A DNA stretch of 64,000 nucleotides from Capitella teleta (taxonomy: Eukaryota; Annelida; Polychaeta; Capitellidae), in assembly GCA_000328365.1 (NCBI GenBank), contig KB295955.1, forward strand, positions 59,935 through 123,934, read 5' to 3'. Both the position numbers and the translations under genes were made by a program. The notes under the pieces were generated by a model that was not told the DNA's origin, made no database searches, and saw only the letters and a list, made by a program, of their open reading frames with translations. Positions 12,006 through 22,778 of the stretch are shown here, one piece after another. Position 1 is the first letter of the stretch; each line of letters begins with the position of its first letter.

Positions 12006-12072
12006 TCAAGACAGGTAGAAATGCATATTTAGCTCATATTATGAGCTAAATATGCATTTCTACCTGTCTTGA
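12006..12072. repeat. Perfect hairpin, 33-bp arms
   Basis: Left arm 12006-12038 and right arm 12040-12072 are exact reverse complements around one T at 12039. The arm sequence differs from that of the neighbouring hairpin, so this is not a tandem copy of it. Confidence 0.92.
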
Positions 12073-12407
12073 CTTAATTTACATTATCATTTATTATATG
12101 ATGACAACCATTGCAATTCAACAATTACAAAGACTGTTAATACTATAGATTATAGGCTGTGCAGAATCATCGAACATGCCAGATGGACTGACTCAGTCTG
12201 CATGTCGACAGAAGTTGACAGTTGTATGGCCCTAACAGAGGTCAGCTGGGCTCAACCCAGTGTAATTAGTATGTGCATTGGAATTACTATATTGCACTAA
12301 GCTAAACCAATTCTCATTGCAGTATACCACCAGACAGTTAAAGAATGTCATAATTGGCCAAATGAAATCGCAATAAAAGTTTAATGAATAAACAAATTCA
12401 AAATAAT

Positions 12408-12740
12408 AATCAATTATGCAATTAAATGCTTTAATTACTGCAATGACATTGAACTTCAAGCATTTTCATTTAAAATCAGGATTTCGTAAGAGGTGTATGA
12501 GTGGCATATACTTTGCGAATTTCGAGACTACAACATACATAACCATGCATTGAGTTATCATCATTTGAAAAAGTAGTAATTGATATTATGGAAGATTACA
12601 CAAGAATGGTGCATTTAGGAACAGTAATACTTCCGAGCTTTATTTTACACATTGATGCACTGAATCACAGTTAGGGGCCTACAAGTCGCTAGCATTACTA
12701 GTCAATGAGCTAGTAGCGATCGAATTTGAAACTTTGAAAC
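12408..12740. repeat. Tandem duplication, unit 1
   Basis: This stretch aligns with 13022-13362 at an offset of about 616-623 bp. Shared landmarks are TATGCAATTRAATGCTTTAA at the start, GATTACACAAGAAYGGTGCA in the middle and GAAACTTTGAAA at the end. The copies are clearly diverged, so the duplication is old. No coding sense. Confidence 0.75.
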
Positions 12741-13021
12741 TTTCAGTGGTAATGCAAAAACATTTGCCTCATTGATCCGTGTAATTTACTCATTTACAAT
12801 CAAAAGCGAATTCAAATTATTCAGTATCAAAAATTCAGCTTTGTTCATGGGAATTCCGAATTAAGCGGCGAAATTGGCAAAGTGTTACCTAAAATGCATT
12901 TTGATTAAAAACATACTAATATTCTGAAATATCAAATTGCATTTGATTACTTGACAGCACACGGTTAATCAAACGCATAAAACTACATGAATATTAATTA
13001 AATTTAATTAAATTAATAAAA

Positions 13022-13362
13022 ATCATCAATTTATGCAATTGAATGCTTTAATTACTGCTATGACTTTGACCTTGGTGCAAGTTCATTTAAAACTCATGAT
13101 TTCGAAAGATGTTTATACTATAGCAATATACTCTGCTAATTTCAATGCCACAACCTACTTAACAACCGAGATATTTGCATTTAAAAAGGTTTCAATTACT
13201 ATTAGACAAGATTACACAAGAACGGTGCATCTGAGAGCAGTAATAGTGCCATGCATTGTTGTACAGTGAACATATCAATAAACTGAATCATTTGATATAT
13301 GTTGCAAGACGCTAGCTCATTTAATTAATGAGCCAGAAGCGATCCAATTCGAAACTTTGAAA
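13022..13362. repeat. Tandem duplication, unit 2
   Basis: Second copy of 12408-12740. A frame of 78 codons from 13033 is open, but the sister copy does not keep it, which argues against coding. Confidence 0.75.
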
Positions 13363-13576
13363 AATCGCTGTGACCTTGACCTTTGACCTCTGACTTACAA
13401 TATCAATCAAACTCGCATAATCACATGTACTATCAACGTGTGAAAGTTGCTGAATTACTCTTCAGGGAACTCCGTGCAACGGCGCATAAAAAATCGTTCA
13501 CGGAAAAGAAAGAAAAACACGTAAATTAACATCAACATTAACATTAACCAAATCAACATGCCTTATCCCGGCCACC

Positions 13577-13732
13577 ATGCACGGGAGCAACCGAGTAAAG
13601 CAGATCGATGGTGCAGTGTACATATGTGACGTTGTCCGAGTCCTCGCTCGCATCCTTGACCGACGTGCTCATATGGCATCGGTACTGAGGGACATAATTA
13701 TTAAAATGATAACTTACATACATGATTTATAA
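13577..13732 (+). CDS. Candidate short ORF or first exon with an ideal start context
   Basis: The ATG sits in GCCACCATG, the textbook start context, inside a GC- and CpG-rich island (13560-13690) surrounded by AT-rich DNA. Read straight through it gives 51 residues, starting MHGSNRVKQIDGAVYICDVV and rich in hydrophobic/basic alternation. A splice donor is possible after ATGGCATCG (GTACTG at 13682). The opposite strand is also open here (13553-13672, 39 codons, start MSTSVKDASE), so strand is uncertain. No family recognised. Confidence 0.3.
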   Translation: MHGSNRVKQIDGAVYICDVVRVLARILDRRAHMASVLRDIIIKMITYIHDL

Positions 13733-14493
13733 TCGTAAAAAAACACGGCGCCCGGTCTTAATTGTTAGTTACTACCCAGTTGGGCAGCGCAGCAGTATAA
13801 CCGAATAATGGACACTAAAGTAAAACACATACATAATATTGGCCTATGCAGTGCACACTGTACCTGACATAATATTATTCGATCCACCACCCAGGCTACC
13901 TTCCAATCAATCAAGATTGAACCAAATACGATACATGCCAATATATCCACCTATAAAGCTCAGTCAAAATATTCCCATGAATAATAATTACATGTAGTCA
14001 GGATTCTCATAGAAAGCAATTAAAATCCTTAGCCATGAGGTCCGCAGCTGCTCATCCTCTCTGCCTCCGTTCATTTGCATGTGTGCATCGTGTTTCTTTG
14101 CTGTTTTTGCAAGCCCTCTCGTGGAGTGATGGAATGAAGAAATGCGGGGTGACATTAACCGCCATGTTTGGCTTCCTCCAACGATAACACGGCTCCAATT
14201 CCACATGTCACACAATCCTCTCATTAGTTTTATATGCTGCTGCCGCCCGCGTATCTCAGATAACGTTACATAATGAGTAATGATGCATTTGATGAAGATG
14301 GCATAGGAGATGGGCAATCAGTATTAGGTTACAGCATCTGTTTCAGCGATGGAATTTCCACAGTATTTCTTACGATTGAGACCTGCTCATAATGAATTAT
14401 ATACAATTGTATTGAATAGGCCTTAAGATCGCGTCCGATATGTACAGGTAAACATGCACAGGTGCATATGAAGGGAATTGGCTTATTTTGTTT
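13733..14493. other. Intergenic DNA with a possible exon island near 14.03-14.18 kb
   Basis: Both strands of 14035-14185 are open over 37-50 codons in a GC-richer patch. The minus-strand frame starts at an ATG in the context AACATGG. Nothing recognisable is encoded, so no gene is called. Confidence 0.3.
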
Positions 14494-15095
14494 TGTTTGA
14501 GAGTGCTATTGTTGTGACAGTAGTACTAATGTTTATCTCCTAAAATCAAAACAAAGCTGAGTTTTTATTGAAGCGCCACACAAGAGATGACATTCCTTTA
14601 TGCTCGTTCGGGGGGTCGAGCTCGATAGTTTCTATTGAGAACTGAACTGATTATTGATTTTGCGCATCCGTCAATTGATTATCCAGTAGTCATGTATGAA
14701 AGCATGAAGTTGAAGAGTGAAAAGTCAGTTTTGTTATCCTGGATCCCAGTGCAATTTTACTCATATTTGATTAGCAAATGTATATTTTTTTCTGTTACAA
14801 TCAGGTGCTGTTGATTTATTATCCAGTAGTGTAAGAAAATATGAAGCTGAAAAGTCTCACTTGGAGGTGACTTTGTAGTAATCTTGTTGAAATATTTGTC
14901 ACTTACTTCACTCCTCATTATTTTTATGTCAATCTTGGGAAACACTAGATATGTCAACTCTTTGTATGAGCTGATATTTAAAGATGGATTTCGTTGACAA
15001 TGTTGGAAGGATGCAGAAAAAATAGCTATAAGTATAAGAGGCCCCTCACATAGCTCATCAAAATAAGTGTTGTTTATCTGTTCATTTATTTCCAG

Positions 15096-15220
15096 AGTCT
15101 CCCGTTCCACTTCCTTTACAACCACTCAAGTGGATGTCGAGAATGCCCATGAAGGCATGGTTGAGAGGCGCCCCAGACCGTTACGGAGGGAGGCAGCGAC
15201 AGGCCACGTTACATGTATAA
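15096..15220 (+). other. Possible terminal exon followed by a poly(A) signal
   Basis: A good acceptor (pyrimidine tract ending TTTATTTCCAG at 15095) opens a GC-rich frame of about 40 codons ending at TAA 15218-15220. AATAAA follows at 15288-15293. Another frame is open as well and no upstream partner exon was identified, so this may be an orphan exon, a pseudogene tail or chance. Confidence 0.25.
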
Positions 15221-15615
15221 GGCTGCGCGCGCCGCAGAGGATGACTTCAGCGATTTTTTTATTTTCTTCACACTTGTCATTTTTATTAATAAAAACATGT
15301 GTATATATTGAAATTTTGCTTTATGTGTTGGATTTCTTTCAACCCCATGAGAGAGCTATATATGATTTAAAGTTACAAAGCCTTTAACTTGAGTAAACAA
15401 GGCTGGTCTAGATTGATGAACTGAAATGTAAACATTGCAATCGTGACCCATTACTTTACAACGTAAATGGGAGTTAACCAGATTATGTTATTAATCCGCC
15501 TGAAATGAACGTCGTTAAACTGCCTTTTGGGAGGAGGACGTCCTGCAGCACGGCGACCGCAGTGTCTGATCAGAGCAGATAACGATTATATAATCTCTTA
15601 AGCTTCTGCAGGACA

Positions 15616-15723
15616 ATGTCATTTGCCGGCATCAGGACTGCTGTACGGCTGCAGTGCAAGGTAGTAACGTCGGCATCACTTTTGTCCTCTTCCGGGCCGC
15701 TCTTAGCGTCCGAAATTAGCTAG
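15616..15723 (+). CDS. Candidate 35-codon ORF with a transit-peptide-like sequence
   Basis: Starts MSFAGIRTAVRLQCKVVTSA and stops at TAG 15721-15723. The composition (Arg, Ser, Ala, no acids until the end) resembles a mitochondrial targeting peptide, and AAG|GTAGTA at 15661 could be a splice donor, making this a first exon. No downstream exon was found before the repeat at 15748. Speculative. Confidence 0.2.
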   Translation: MSFAGIRTAVRLQCKVVTSASLLSSSGPLLASEIS

Positions 15724-15978
15724 CTTCGAGCCACCATTCAAATGTTTGCTGGGTCATCTCAGTTTGCTCTCTCCGTTATCACTCACCATTCGCATTAAAT
15801 GCTCCTCCCTCATTCAAAATTGACGTTTTACATGATTTCTTTGCATAAACGGCACAGAATAACATAGTCAATCCATACCAGGTAGTTATTTTTCTGAATA
15901 ATTGATACATTTTAGCAAATTTTTAGAGTTTAGTTTTTAACATTGAATACATAGTCTACTTTTGGCCCACTCTGTATA

Positions 15979-18449
15979 AGCGAGCCATTATAAGCCATGA
16001 CTGATGCCAGTTCCTCTACTCAGCCCTCTTCGTCAGCGTGGGTTGTGGCGCAGAACTCATGTCGTATGATAAAAACGGAAGTGGAAGCGTAGGAAACGGG
16101 AAGATCAGGTGTCCAACAATAATTAAACACACACGACTACAATTATTGTAAGAAGAGCTTTTATCAAAACATGACAATCAAATGTTTTTCAATTTCTGCC
16201 CACAGTCCCACACCATTTTATTTTTTTTAAATAAATAACAGGTCTTCAAATAAAACACTTTATGCAGTGTAAAATTAGTTCACAATCCAATGGAAAAGAA
16301 CAAGAAAGCTTTTGTACTATAAATAAAGGGATAAAAAGAGAAGAGGAGGAGGGGAAAAAAGTACAAATGTTTTCGTTGGATTAGTTTACAACCATTCACA
16401 TTTGCAATAATGTGCACATAAACTGTTAGAATGAGTCAACATGGCACAGACTGATTAATTAACCAAAACAGACTGTAATCAGCACAACCTGTGAATTATG
16501 AAATACATAAAAAAAAAACAAAAAAAAACAACAAAAACCTCCAAGATATTATTCCCACTAAGCAAATAAAATGTTCACATCAGAGAACTAGTATAAGGCA
16601 GCCCAGAAGTGTTTCCTGGGATAAAGGGATAAAAAAAAAGAGAAGTAACAAAAACGCCCAATTTCATACAAACACAGTTTCAGAGAACTGAGGTACACCA
16701 ACAAAAACAAGACGGTAGGAAAATGAAATCCTCTTTGCGGAACAGAGCATAACGAACAGAAAATTTGAAGTCAAATTGCATGAAACATATACACCAGAAA
16801 CAGAGCAACAAACCAATTTCACAATTTCACAATAGAAATTGAGCAAGCGGAAAGAAATATTATTTGTATCGCACAGAATGATATGAAATGATATAATGTA
16901 GTGAAAGTAACAGAAGAAGATAAATTATTTCCTGATATGGGAGCAGCACACATATAACAACATAGTGTTAATTCAATTAATTCTGGGAGTAATAAATGTA
17001 GCAAAAAATGCATTAATGTAGCAATTTATGTAAGGTATATAGCTATCTAGTTAAATGTACCAGTTTAGAAGATCTGGATTCAGTTTTCAAGCAGAGGTTT
17101 CACTGAGTTTACAGTTGAATACTGTTAAACCATGACTAGTGCTTACAACTTAGTTTCAAGTATTTGTTCTGATAGACATTCAAGTGAGTAATCTAAATTA
17201 ACCAATTTCCCTAGGTATCAGATCCATAACAACGATACCTATATCATTTAGACTAACTGCTGCATAATTATAAATCATTAAGCAATTATAGTCACACAAT
17301 TCAAAGTGGAGAATGGCAGAAAAGCATTTAATCAATCATATCAGGGTAATTACACAATAGTAATTCATATATAAGTCAAATAGTTCATATTCCTCAAAAA
17401 TATTTCCTGTAGAATGCAATGAATACATTCAGGATCATCTTTGTGAATGAGTTTAATTGCACAGATTTGATTACATCATAACATGTGAGATCACAGCGAT
17501 GGCTGGTCGACTTACTCAGGGCACATGGAATACAAGTACTATATACGTTACGGTAGTTACTTCCGAGCGTTTTCGTATTTTATTCTATTTTTTTTACAGA
17601 ATTAAATTACATTGCAGGTGCCTGATTCTAAACAGTTTCATACATGTACATGATTTATGCATCTCCAACATGTTTTTGAAATTACAATGTAACTAGTACA
17701 TAACCTCCGAAGATCATGAAGCTTATTTGCTCGCCATACACCTAAACTACCATATGTGCAATACATAAATTGAATGAATGACATTAAATTGCGTGTAATA
17801 ATTAATAATTGTGCTAGAGTATAAAGAATTGTTAACTGTCAAAAGTACACCTATCAAATTACTTTACTCAGACAAGCATATATAGGGATATGGATTAGCA
17901 AGAATTAGGCTGCTCTTCCACGTAAGAAAATCACACTTATTGCATTGGAGAAGCACCATTGAAAAATGGTTATGAAAGAAGCCATTAGAAGGCAGACACA
18001 TAATTATGAGGTGGAGAGTAAATTAAGTCTATTGAGCACTGGTTGAGTCCTGAGCTAATGTGTTGTATCTGTAGTCATAATTCTAATACTGTAATATTCA
18101 CTAAGTAGTGACTACACTTAGTCATAACCAGGCTAACCACTCATCAAATTTCCTTTTGACACTAGTGTAAAAACGATTCTTTCATAAGTTTTAGTTTCAA
18201 TCAATACTCAGCTTCTTCAAAAATGTGTTCATTGATCACAAAATATCATTCAATGGGAAAAAGTATTCAACATTCATGATTGTGGGGATTATGACTTATG
18301 AGGCTAATACATGTTCAATGGAGATGGAGGCCTAGTACATCTGATTTTAAATTCTTGAATTATTCTCGTCTAAAGGAGGCCTCAGTTGAAATTTCTCTGC
18401 TCTGGAAACTTTCAACATAATTATTAAAAATAATAAATAATTCATTTTG
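15979..18449. other. AT-rich intergenic DNA, nothing recognised
   Basis: Low-complexity A-rich patches near 16510-16545 and 16630. No coding frame of convincing length on either strand. Confidence 0.5.
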
Positions 18450-18495
18450 GTATAGCGCAATATCCACTGGAGTGCTCAAAGCGCAGAGCGGCATA
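18450..18495. repeat. Short repeat-tail-like motif (AGCGCAATATCC...CTCAAAGCGC)
   Basis: Motifs of the form TATAGCGC...GTGCTCAAAGCGC recur as parts of short interspersed repeats in several marine invertebrate genomes. Only one instance is in this window, so the call is tentative. Confidence 0.25.
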
Positions 18496-18636
18496 CCTTA
18501 ATGAAATTTGTAAGCTGATGCAATCAAAATTTATGATTATCATGATTACGTTTAGTACGATACATCAAGCAATAAATGGGAGAATAAAAACAGGAGATAT
18601 CAATTAACAGAAAGAAGAAAAAAATACATGTTTTTT

Positions 18637-19353
18637 TTAATCTGATTTTTCTTGAAGAGCTTCAATTGCACGTTCTTTTTTGGCAGTTTCCTCCTCTCTG
18701 TTTGGGAAGAAGAGCAGAGGAAACATACCAATGAAGCAGCCAATAGCTATGCCTATTACACGACCAAAGTTTACAACACACCGGGTGACAAACAACTGGG
18801 CTTGGCCTGGAGAAAGGTTGATGGTCTTCATGCCAAGCCTCATGAAGACTGACTCAATGTAACCCTGAGATCCAACGCCAGCAATGTCAGAAATTAAGTT
18901 TCCCAAAGCAGCGGCTGCCATTGTAGAAATCCCAAGAGCAGCACCAATTGTGACGTCAATATATTCACCAGCCACAATCATAATGAAGTTGTCCAGGAAT
19001 CCAAAGCCAATGAATGGAACACTGTGAAAAACAAACACATCCCACAATTCACTGGACGTGACATGGTGTCCTGTGCTTCCAACTTCCTTTGAATCAAATT
19101 CTTCGTCACACTTTTTCAGTTCTTCCAATAAAAGCTGCCTTTCCCTCGGACTGAGTTGTATGGCAAGCAAGTGAGCAGCGTCCTTATTTGAGATTGGGCC
19201 AATTGTGGGCCTGGATGAGTATCTTCGGCAGGATGCGCTTGGCAGTGCAACTTTAGCCTTCAACAAACTTCCATGTGGATAAATCTTGGAACATACAATA
19301 GGGAATCTGATAATTTTTCCTAGAAATGGTGTCCTCAGGAATGGAAGTGACAT
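18637..19353 (-). CDS. TMEM65: TMEM65 homologue, mitochondrial inner-membrane protein
   Basis: 238 residues from ATG 19351-19353; an upstream in-frame extension exists but lacks an ATG. The N-terminal about 55 residues are Arg/Ser-rich with almost no acids, as in a mitochondrial presequence. The core PFIGFGFLDNFIMIVAG followed by GISTMAAAALGNLISD matches vertebrate TMEM65 almost residue for residue, and a last membrane segment (GIAIGCFIGMFPLLFF) precedes a charged tail. Three or so membrane segments are visible. In mammals TMEM65 lies in the inner mitochondrial membrane and has been tied to sodium/calcium exchange there and to cardiac intercalated discs. The length equals the vertebrate protein. 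The coding region here has no intron, unlike the multi-exon human gene, but the frame is intact with conserved motifs, so I read it as functional. Confidence 0.93.
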   Translation of the reverse strand: MSLPFLRTPFLGKIIRFPIVCSKIYPHGSLLKAKVALPSASCRRYSSRPTIGPISNKDAAHLLAIQLSPRERQLLLEELKKCDEEFDSKEVGSTGHHVTSSELWDVFVFHSVPFIGFGFLDNFIMIVAGEYIDVTIGAALGISTMAAAALGNLISDIAGVGSQGYIESVFMRLGMKTINLSPGQAQLFVTRCVVNFGRVIGIAIGCFIGMFPLLFFPNREEETAKKERAIEALQEKSD

Positions 19354-20006
19354 TTTCAGAGTCACCGGATGATAGTAACACAAAGATAATCGAAAATTAA
19401 TACAGGCTCCAGTACCTCAGAGTTGATTAAGTCTGTAGATATTAAGCAATATGCTTCACATACGGTTGTTAATATAGCTTCCTTCAAACCTTAGTCAGTC
19501 GGTGCTCAGCAGTGCAACGGTGGAGCACTGGTGACTGGAGAGAACAAGAGGCTGAGCGAAAGGTTTTAAGTGGGGTAGGTTGAGGTGACGCTGTGCGTGG
19601 GGGCTCGGTGTGGCGTTCACAGGCCGAGGTTTTGCTAATGCCTTGCACAGTGGCAGAACCTGCTGCCTTCAGCCCTCTGTCTCTGACTCTGAGTCTGACT
19701 TTCAAGACTTGCCGGGTCGAGCGGCACGAGAAATCGATCAGCATTCAGTAAGCGAAATTGAGCCTGAAATTGCAAGAATAAAACAAATGAAGGAAATGTA
19801 TATTAGCTTAAGAATGTTGTATCCATGTGTTGAAATGCCGAAAAAAAATCTCACCAGCAACTTATCTGCATTTCAATCATATTTTTGACATCTGTCGACC
19901 TGCATGTTGGCGGATATGATGTCAATGTAAATAAAATTTGTCCCCGAGCATAAACATCCTCGGAATATGGTTGGCCAGTGACCGCAAATAATAGCTATGG
20001 AGGTTG
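19354..20006. other. TMEM65 5' flank with a GC-richer open patch
   Basis: 19485-19745 is GC-richer and open on both strands. On the plus strand a segment reading SVSDSESDFQDLPGRAARE lies between an acceptor-like CTTCAG (about 19666-19671) and a donor-like GTAAGC (about 19750). It may be the TMEM65 promoter and 5' UTR or an unrecognised exon; neither can be settled. Confidence 0.3.
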
Positions 20007-20069
20007 TTCACTGGTTCCCTGGTCAGATGAATACTGGGTACATATTCAGTAGCGCCGGGGACCAGTGAA
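20007..20069 (+). mobile_element. Miniature MITE (63 bp) of the TTCACTGG family
   Basis: Almost nothing but the two inverted ends: TTCACTGGTTCCCTGGTCAG on the left and GCGCCGGGGACCAGTGAA on the right. Flanks TGGAGGTTG (19998-20006) and TGGGGATTG (20070-20078) match at 7 of 9 positions and fit a decayed 9-bp target duplication. Confidence 0.75.
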
Positions 20070-20500
20070 TGGGGATTGATGAGTGTGGGGCTACTTTGGC
20101 GCGGACTATAGATCCCGTATAACAGGATCTCAAGCGCGAACGAATACAGTACCGTTATGTCCGTGAACAGCGTAATTCATTTGAACCGTGGTGCTTTATG
20201 ATTCGTGTACATTGTAAGATACAACCAATCAAATATACTACATGCGTACTGAATGGCCATATCACCAGTATGCTAAATGTTAATCACGTCCATTTCTAGC
20301 GTCAGTATATGGACAATATGGTACATATACTCCAGCATAATAAAAAATCTATAATAAACAAACGTGCTCAAAACGCAGACGATAAGGTTCTGACATTTGA
20401 GACTACACTGTACTTTTTTTACAATGTGTATTTGGTACTCAGTAGTCAACCACGGAAATCCAATTGTGAGGGGCTCGATGTGAGGCTCGATCATTGAGCT

Positions 20501-20536
<36 letters not shown>

Positions 20537-20620
20537 AAACAAACAAACAAACAAACAAACAAAAAGGAAAGGAAAAAAAACAAAAAAAAAAAAAAGAAGA
20601 AGAGGAAGAAATGGTGCGTT
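20501..20620. repeat. Low-complexity A-rich / (AAAC)n tract
   Basis: Poly(A) of about 30 bases, then seven AAAC units, then mixed A/G. It gives spurious long lysine- or phenylalanine-rich frames on the two strands. Confidence 0.95.
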
Positions 20621-20756
20621 CACCCTGTTTGCCGCCAAAAGTTGAAATGTCGCGGAATGATGAGTGCACTCTATTAATTGAGATACATCGGCATACATTT
20701 TGATGAAACTGATATAGAAATGATAGGAATAGCAGCATGACATCTTAAACTAACCA

Positions 20757-20897
20757 TACCAAGTATTTATTTTTCTGATCTTTGTGTGATTTTACACGGC
20801 GATCTGTTTTGTAACACTTTCAGATTCTCAGAAATGTGTAGCGCCATCGAGATCTATAACATGGAGTAGATAGACTACTTTTGGCCCACTCTGTATA
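20757..20897. repeat. Dispersed repeat family A, partial copy
   Basis: Shares the beginning ATACCAAGTATTTATTTTTC (compare 15873) and the end ACATGGAGTAGATAGACTAC through the GGCCCACTCTGTATA terminus with the copies at 805-1156 and 14494-15978. The middle is diverged. Confidence 0.6.
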
Positions 20898-21366
20898 CAT
20901 GTATATCCTGTGCCAGGACCAAGGCCCAAAATTTCATTTTACCGGTATACTTGTGTTGACCTTTAAACCAGTGGCGCACATAGTAAAAAAAAATATTCAA
21001 TTATAATGCGCAATTAACGTACGTTATAGCTTCTTTAACATCATTGATTACTATTTTGTGGTCCATTACTGGCCATTAAGATCACGATGCTTGCAGCAGG
21101 TAATCACTGAACTTTCGGAGAAGCATATGGACCCATCCTACCCAGAGTCACAGCAACAATCACATACCAAAGTATGTAGTTGCACACAGAGGCCCATATT
21201 CAAACTTCTCAACTTCTCTTCACCGGTAGAATGCAGAGCCACCGCCGTCCCATTTATTTAATGGCACCCTCATCACCACAGAAATTATTTTAAACCAAAT
21301 TTTAAAATATTAATAATTTTAGATAACGGTTGGAATCTCAATAAAGCCTTATCTAAAAATGTTGTG
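20898..21366. other. Intergenic DNA, nothing recognised
   Basis: AT-rich; no supported gene or repeat end. Confidence 0.4.
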
Positions 21367-21440
21367 TCCGTTTAAGTGGAATCGTCATGAACTTTGGTTT
21401 CAAATTGTTTCAAAATTCATGACAATTTCACTTAAACGAA
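21367..21440. repeat. Imperfect 74-nt inverted repeat
   Basis: Arms 21367-21395 and 21412-21440 pair at about 24 of 29 positions around a 16-nt loop. Size and scattered mismatches resemble a microRNA precursor, but a decayed MITE would look the same. Confidence 0.6.
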
Positions 21441-22778
21441 ATTGAGCTGTATAATAATTAATAATTCAATTTTATTTCTTATAAAGGCGTGTAGCACACA
21501 AAATGAATACATGTACCACTCAATGCGCGAATGAAAATGTGTACAAATTAGTTAGAAGAACTAATAGAAAGCATTGAAATACCTACTACATGTAGAACTC
21601 TTTACTATGATGTCACAAGACAATAAAACATACATATATTTATGGGGCCACAAATTGTAAGCACGCAGCCAAACCCTTTGCTTCGTGTGGTCACAAACAA
21701 TACAATAAATTAGAAATATATTAAGCCGAAACCTATATATCACTACAGACATGTACATTAATTGTTCGATGGTTATTAAAAAAGTTATCTGCCTAACATA
21801 GAACGTGCTACCACAGAAAGTTGAACTTTGAATTGAATTTAGGTTAACTTTCCAGATGAGAAATGCGACCTTTGAATTTCCCAGAAAGTCATGATCATCT
21901 CTAGCGTAATTTGAGTGAAGCAGGGGTCGGCATTTCATCAAAATGCAGCAAATTCCTAATTTACGCGCTAATTCAAAATCGATTATAATTCTTCGACGGA
22001 TATCTTTCAGATACTTTCCTCGTAAGCGCATCAAACCAATGAAAATAAATGTGTTTATAACATTTAGATGAAATTATTATAAAAAGATCAAATAAGGCCC
22101 ATAAGAGAGCACTAATGCTGGCATAAAGTCATGTTCTTTCTGGTGATTGAACACTTTTAAAAATGGGAAAACATTAAATGAATCATGCAACTATTTGTCA
22201 AGCACATTTTCATGTCAATTCGCATTTTATGTGCCAAGTTTTAATGAAATCAATGAATCCTAAGTGGGTGTTACGGTCCCGTAAAAGAGCGCCCACACAC
22301 TTTCATAATGGTATTTTCCTAAAATTTTGACATAGCAGGAGAATTCGGGCTCAATATTAGGTAATTTTAATAGGTAGCAACTGAGGCCTTAGGTATATAT
22401 CTTTTCCACGTAGAAGTATTTAACATATGTGGCGAAATAATTATTTATAATGGCTGCGTGACCATTAATTTTGATCGAATGATGAAAAATGTGCGAGTGT
22501 TTTTAATGCACCTTCCTAGCAATTTTCGTGTTAACTAAATTATTTTGTGGACAGTATTTCATTTAATTTTCATCACATCAAAGCCAATAGGCAGGCAGTG
22601 TATTCGAATAAAATGATTAAAATCAGCGATCAGATGTCGCGAGAAAGTGTTGTCAACGTTTGGCACCCAAAATGTGCCTTTGACAAGGCTATAGGTAGAA
22701 GTGCGCTCAATCAAAAACTAATTATACCAGGAAAATAACAAAGATACACGTGTTCTTGTAAATAGCTGTGCTGTCTAA
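21441..22778. other. AT-rich intergenic DNA
   Basis: A minus-strand frame of 157 codons at 21561-22034 is open only because stop codons are rare by chance; its translation shows no domain and its composition matches the surrounding non-coding DNA. Nothing else recognised. Confidence 0.4.

Larger units (their letters stand above)
14494..15978. repeat. Dispersed repeat family A, copy split by about 1.1 kb
   Basis: 14494-14615 and 15748-15978 together correspond to 805-1156. The intervening 1.1 kb is absent from the other copy, so either it was inserted here or it was lost there. The interval contains two GC-richer patches with short open frames (see 15096 and 15616). Confidence 0.65.

Noticed and set aside
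20494-20743. Poly-Lys and poly-Phe frames
   Set aside because: Produced by poly(A)/(AAAC)n low-complexity DNA.
21561-22034. 157-codon minus-strand frame
   Set aside because: Composition equals that of the flanking AT-rich DNA and the translation looks random.
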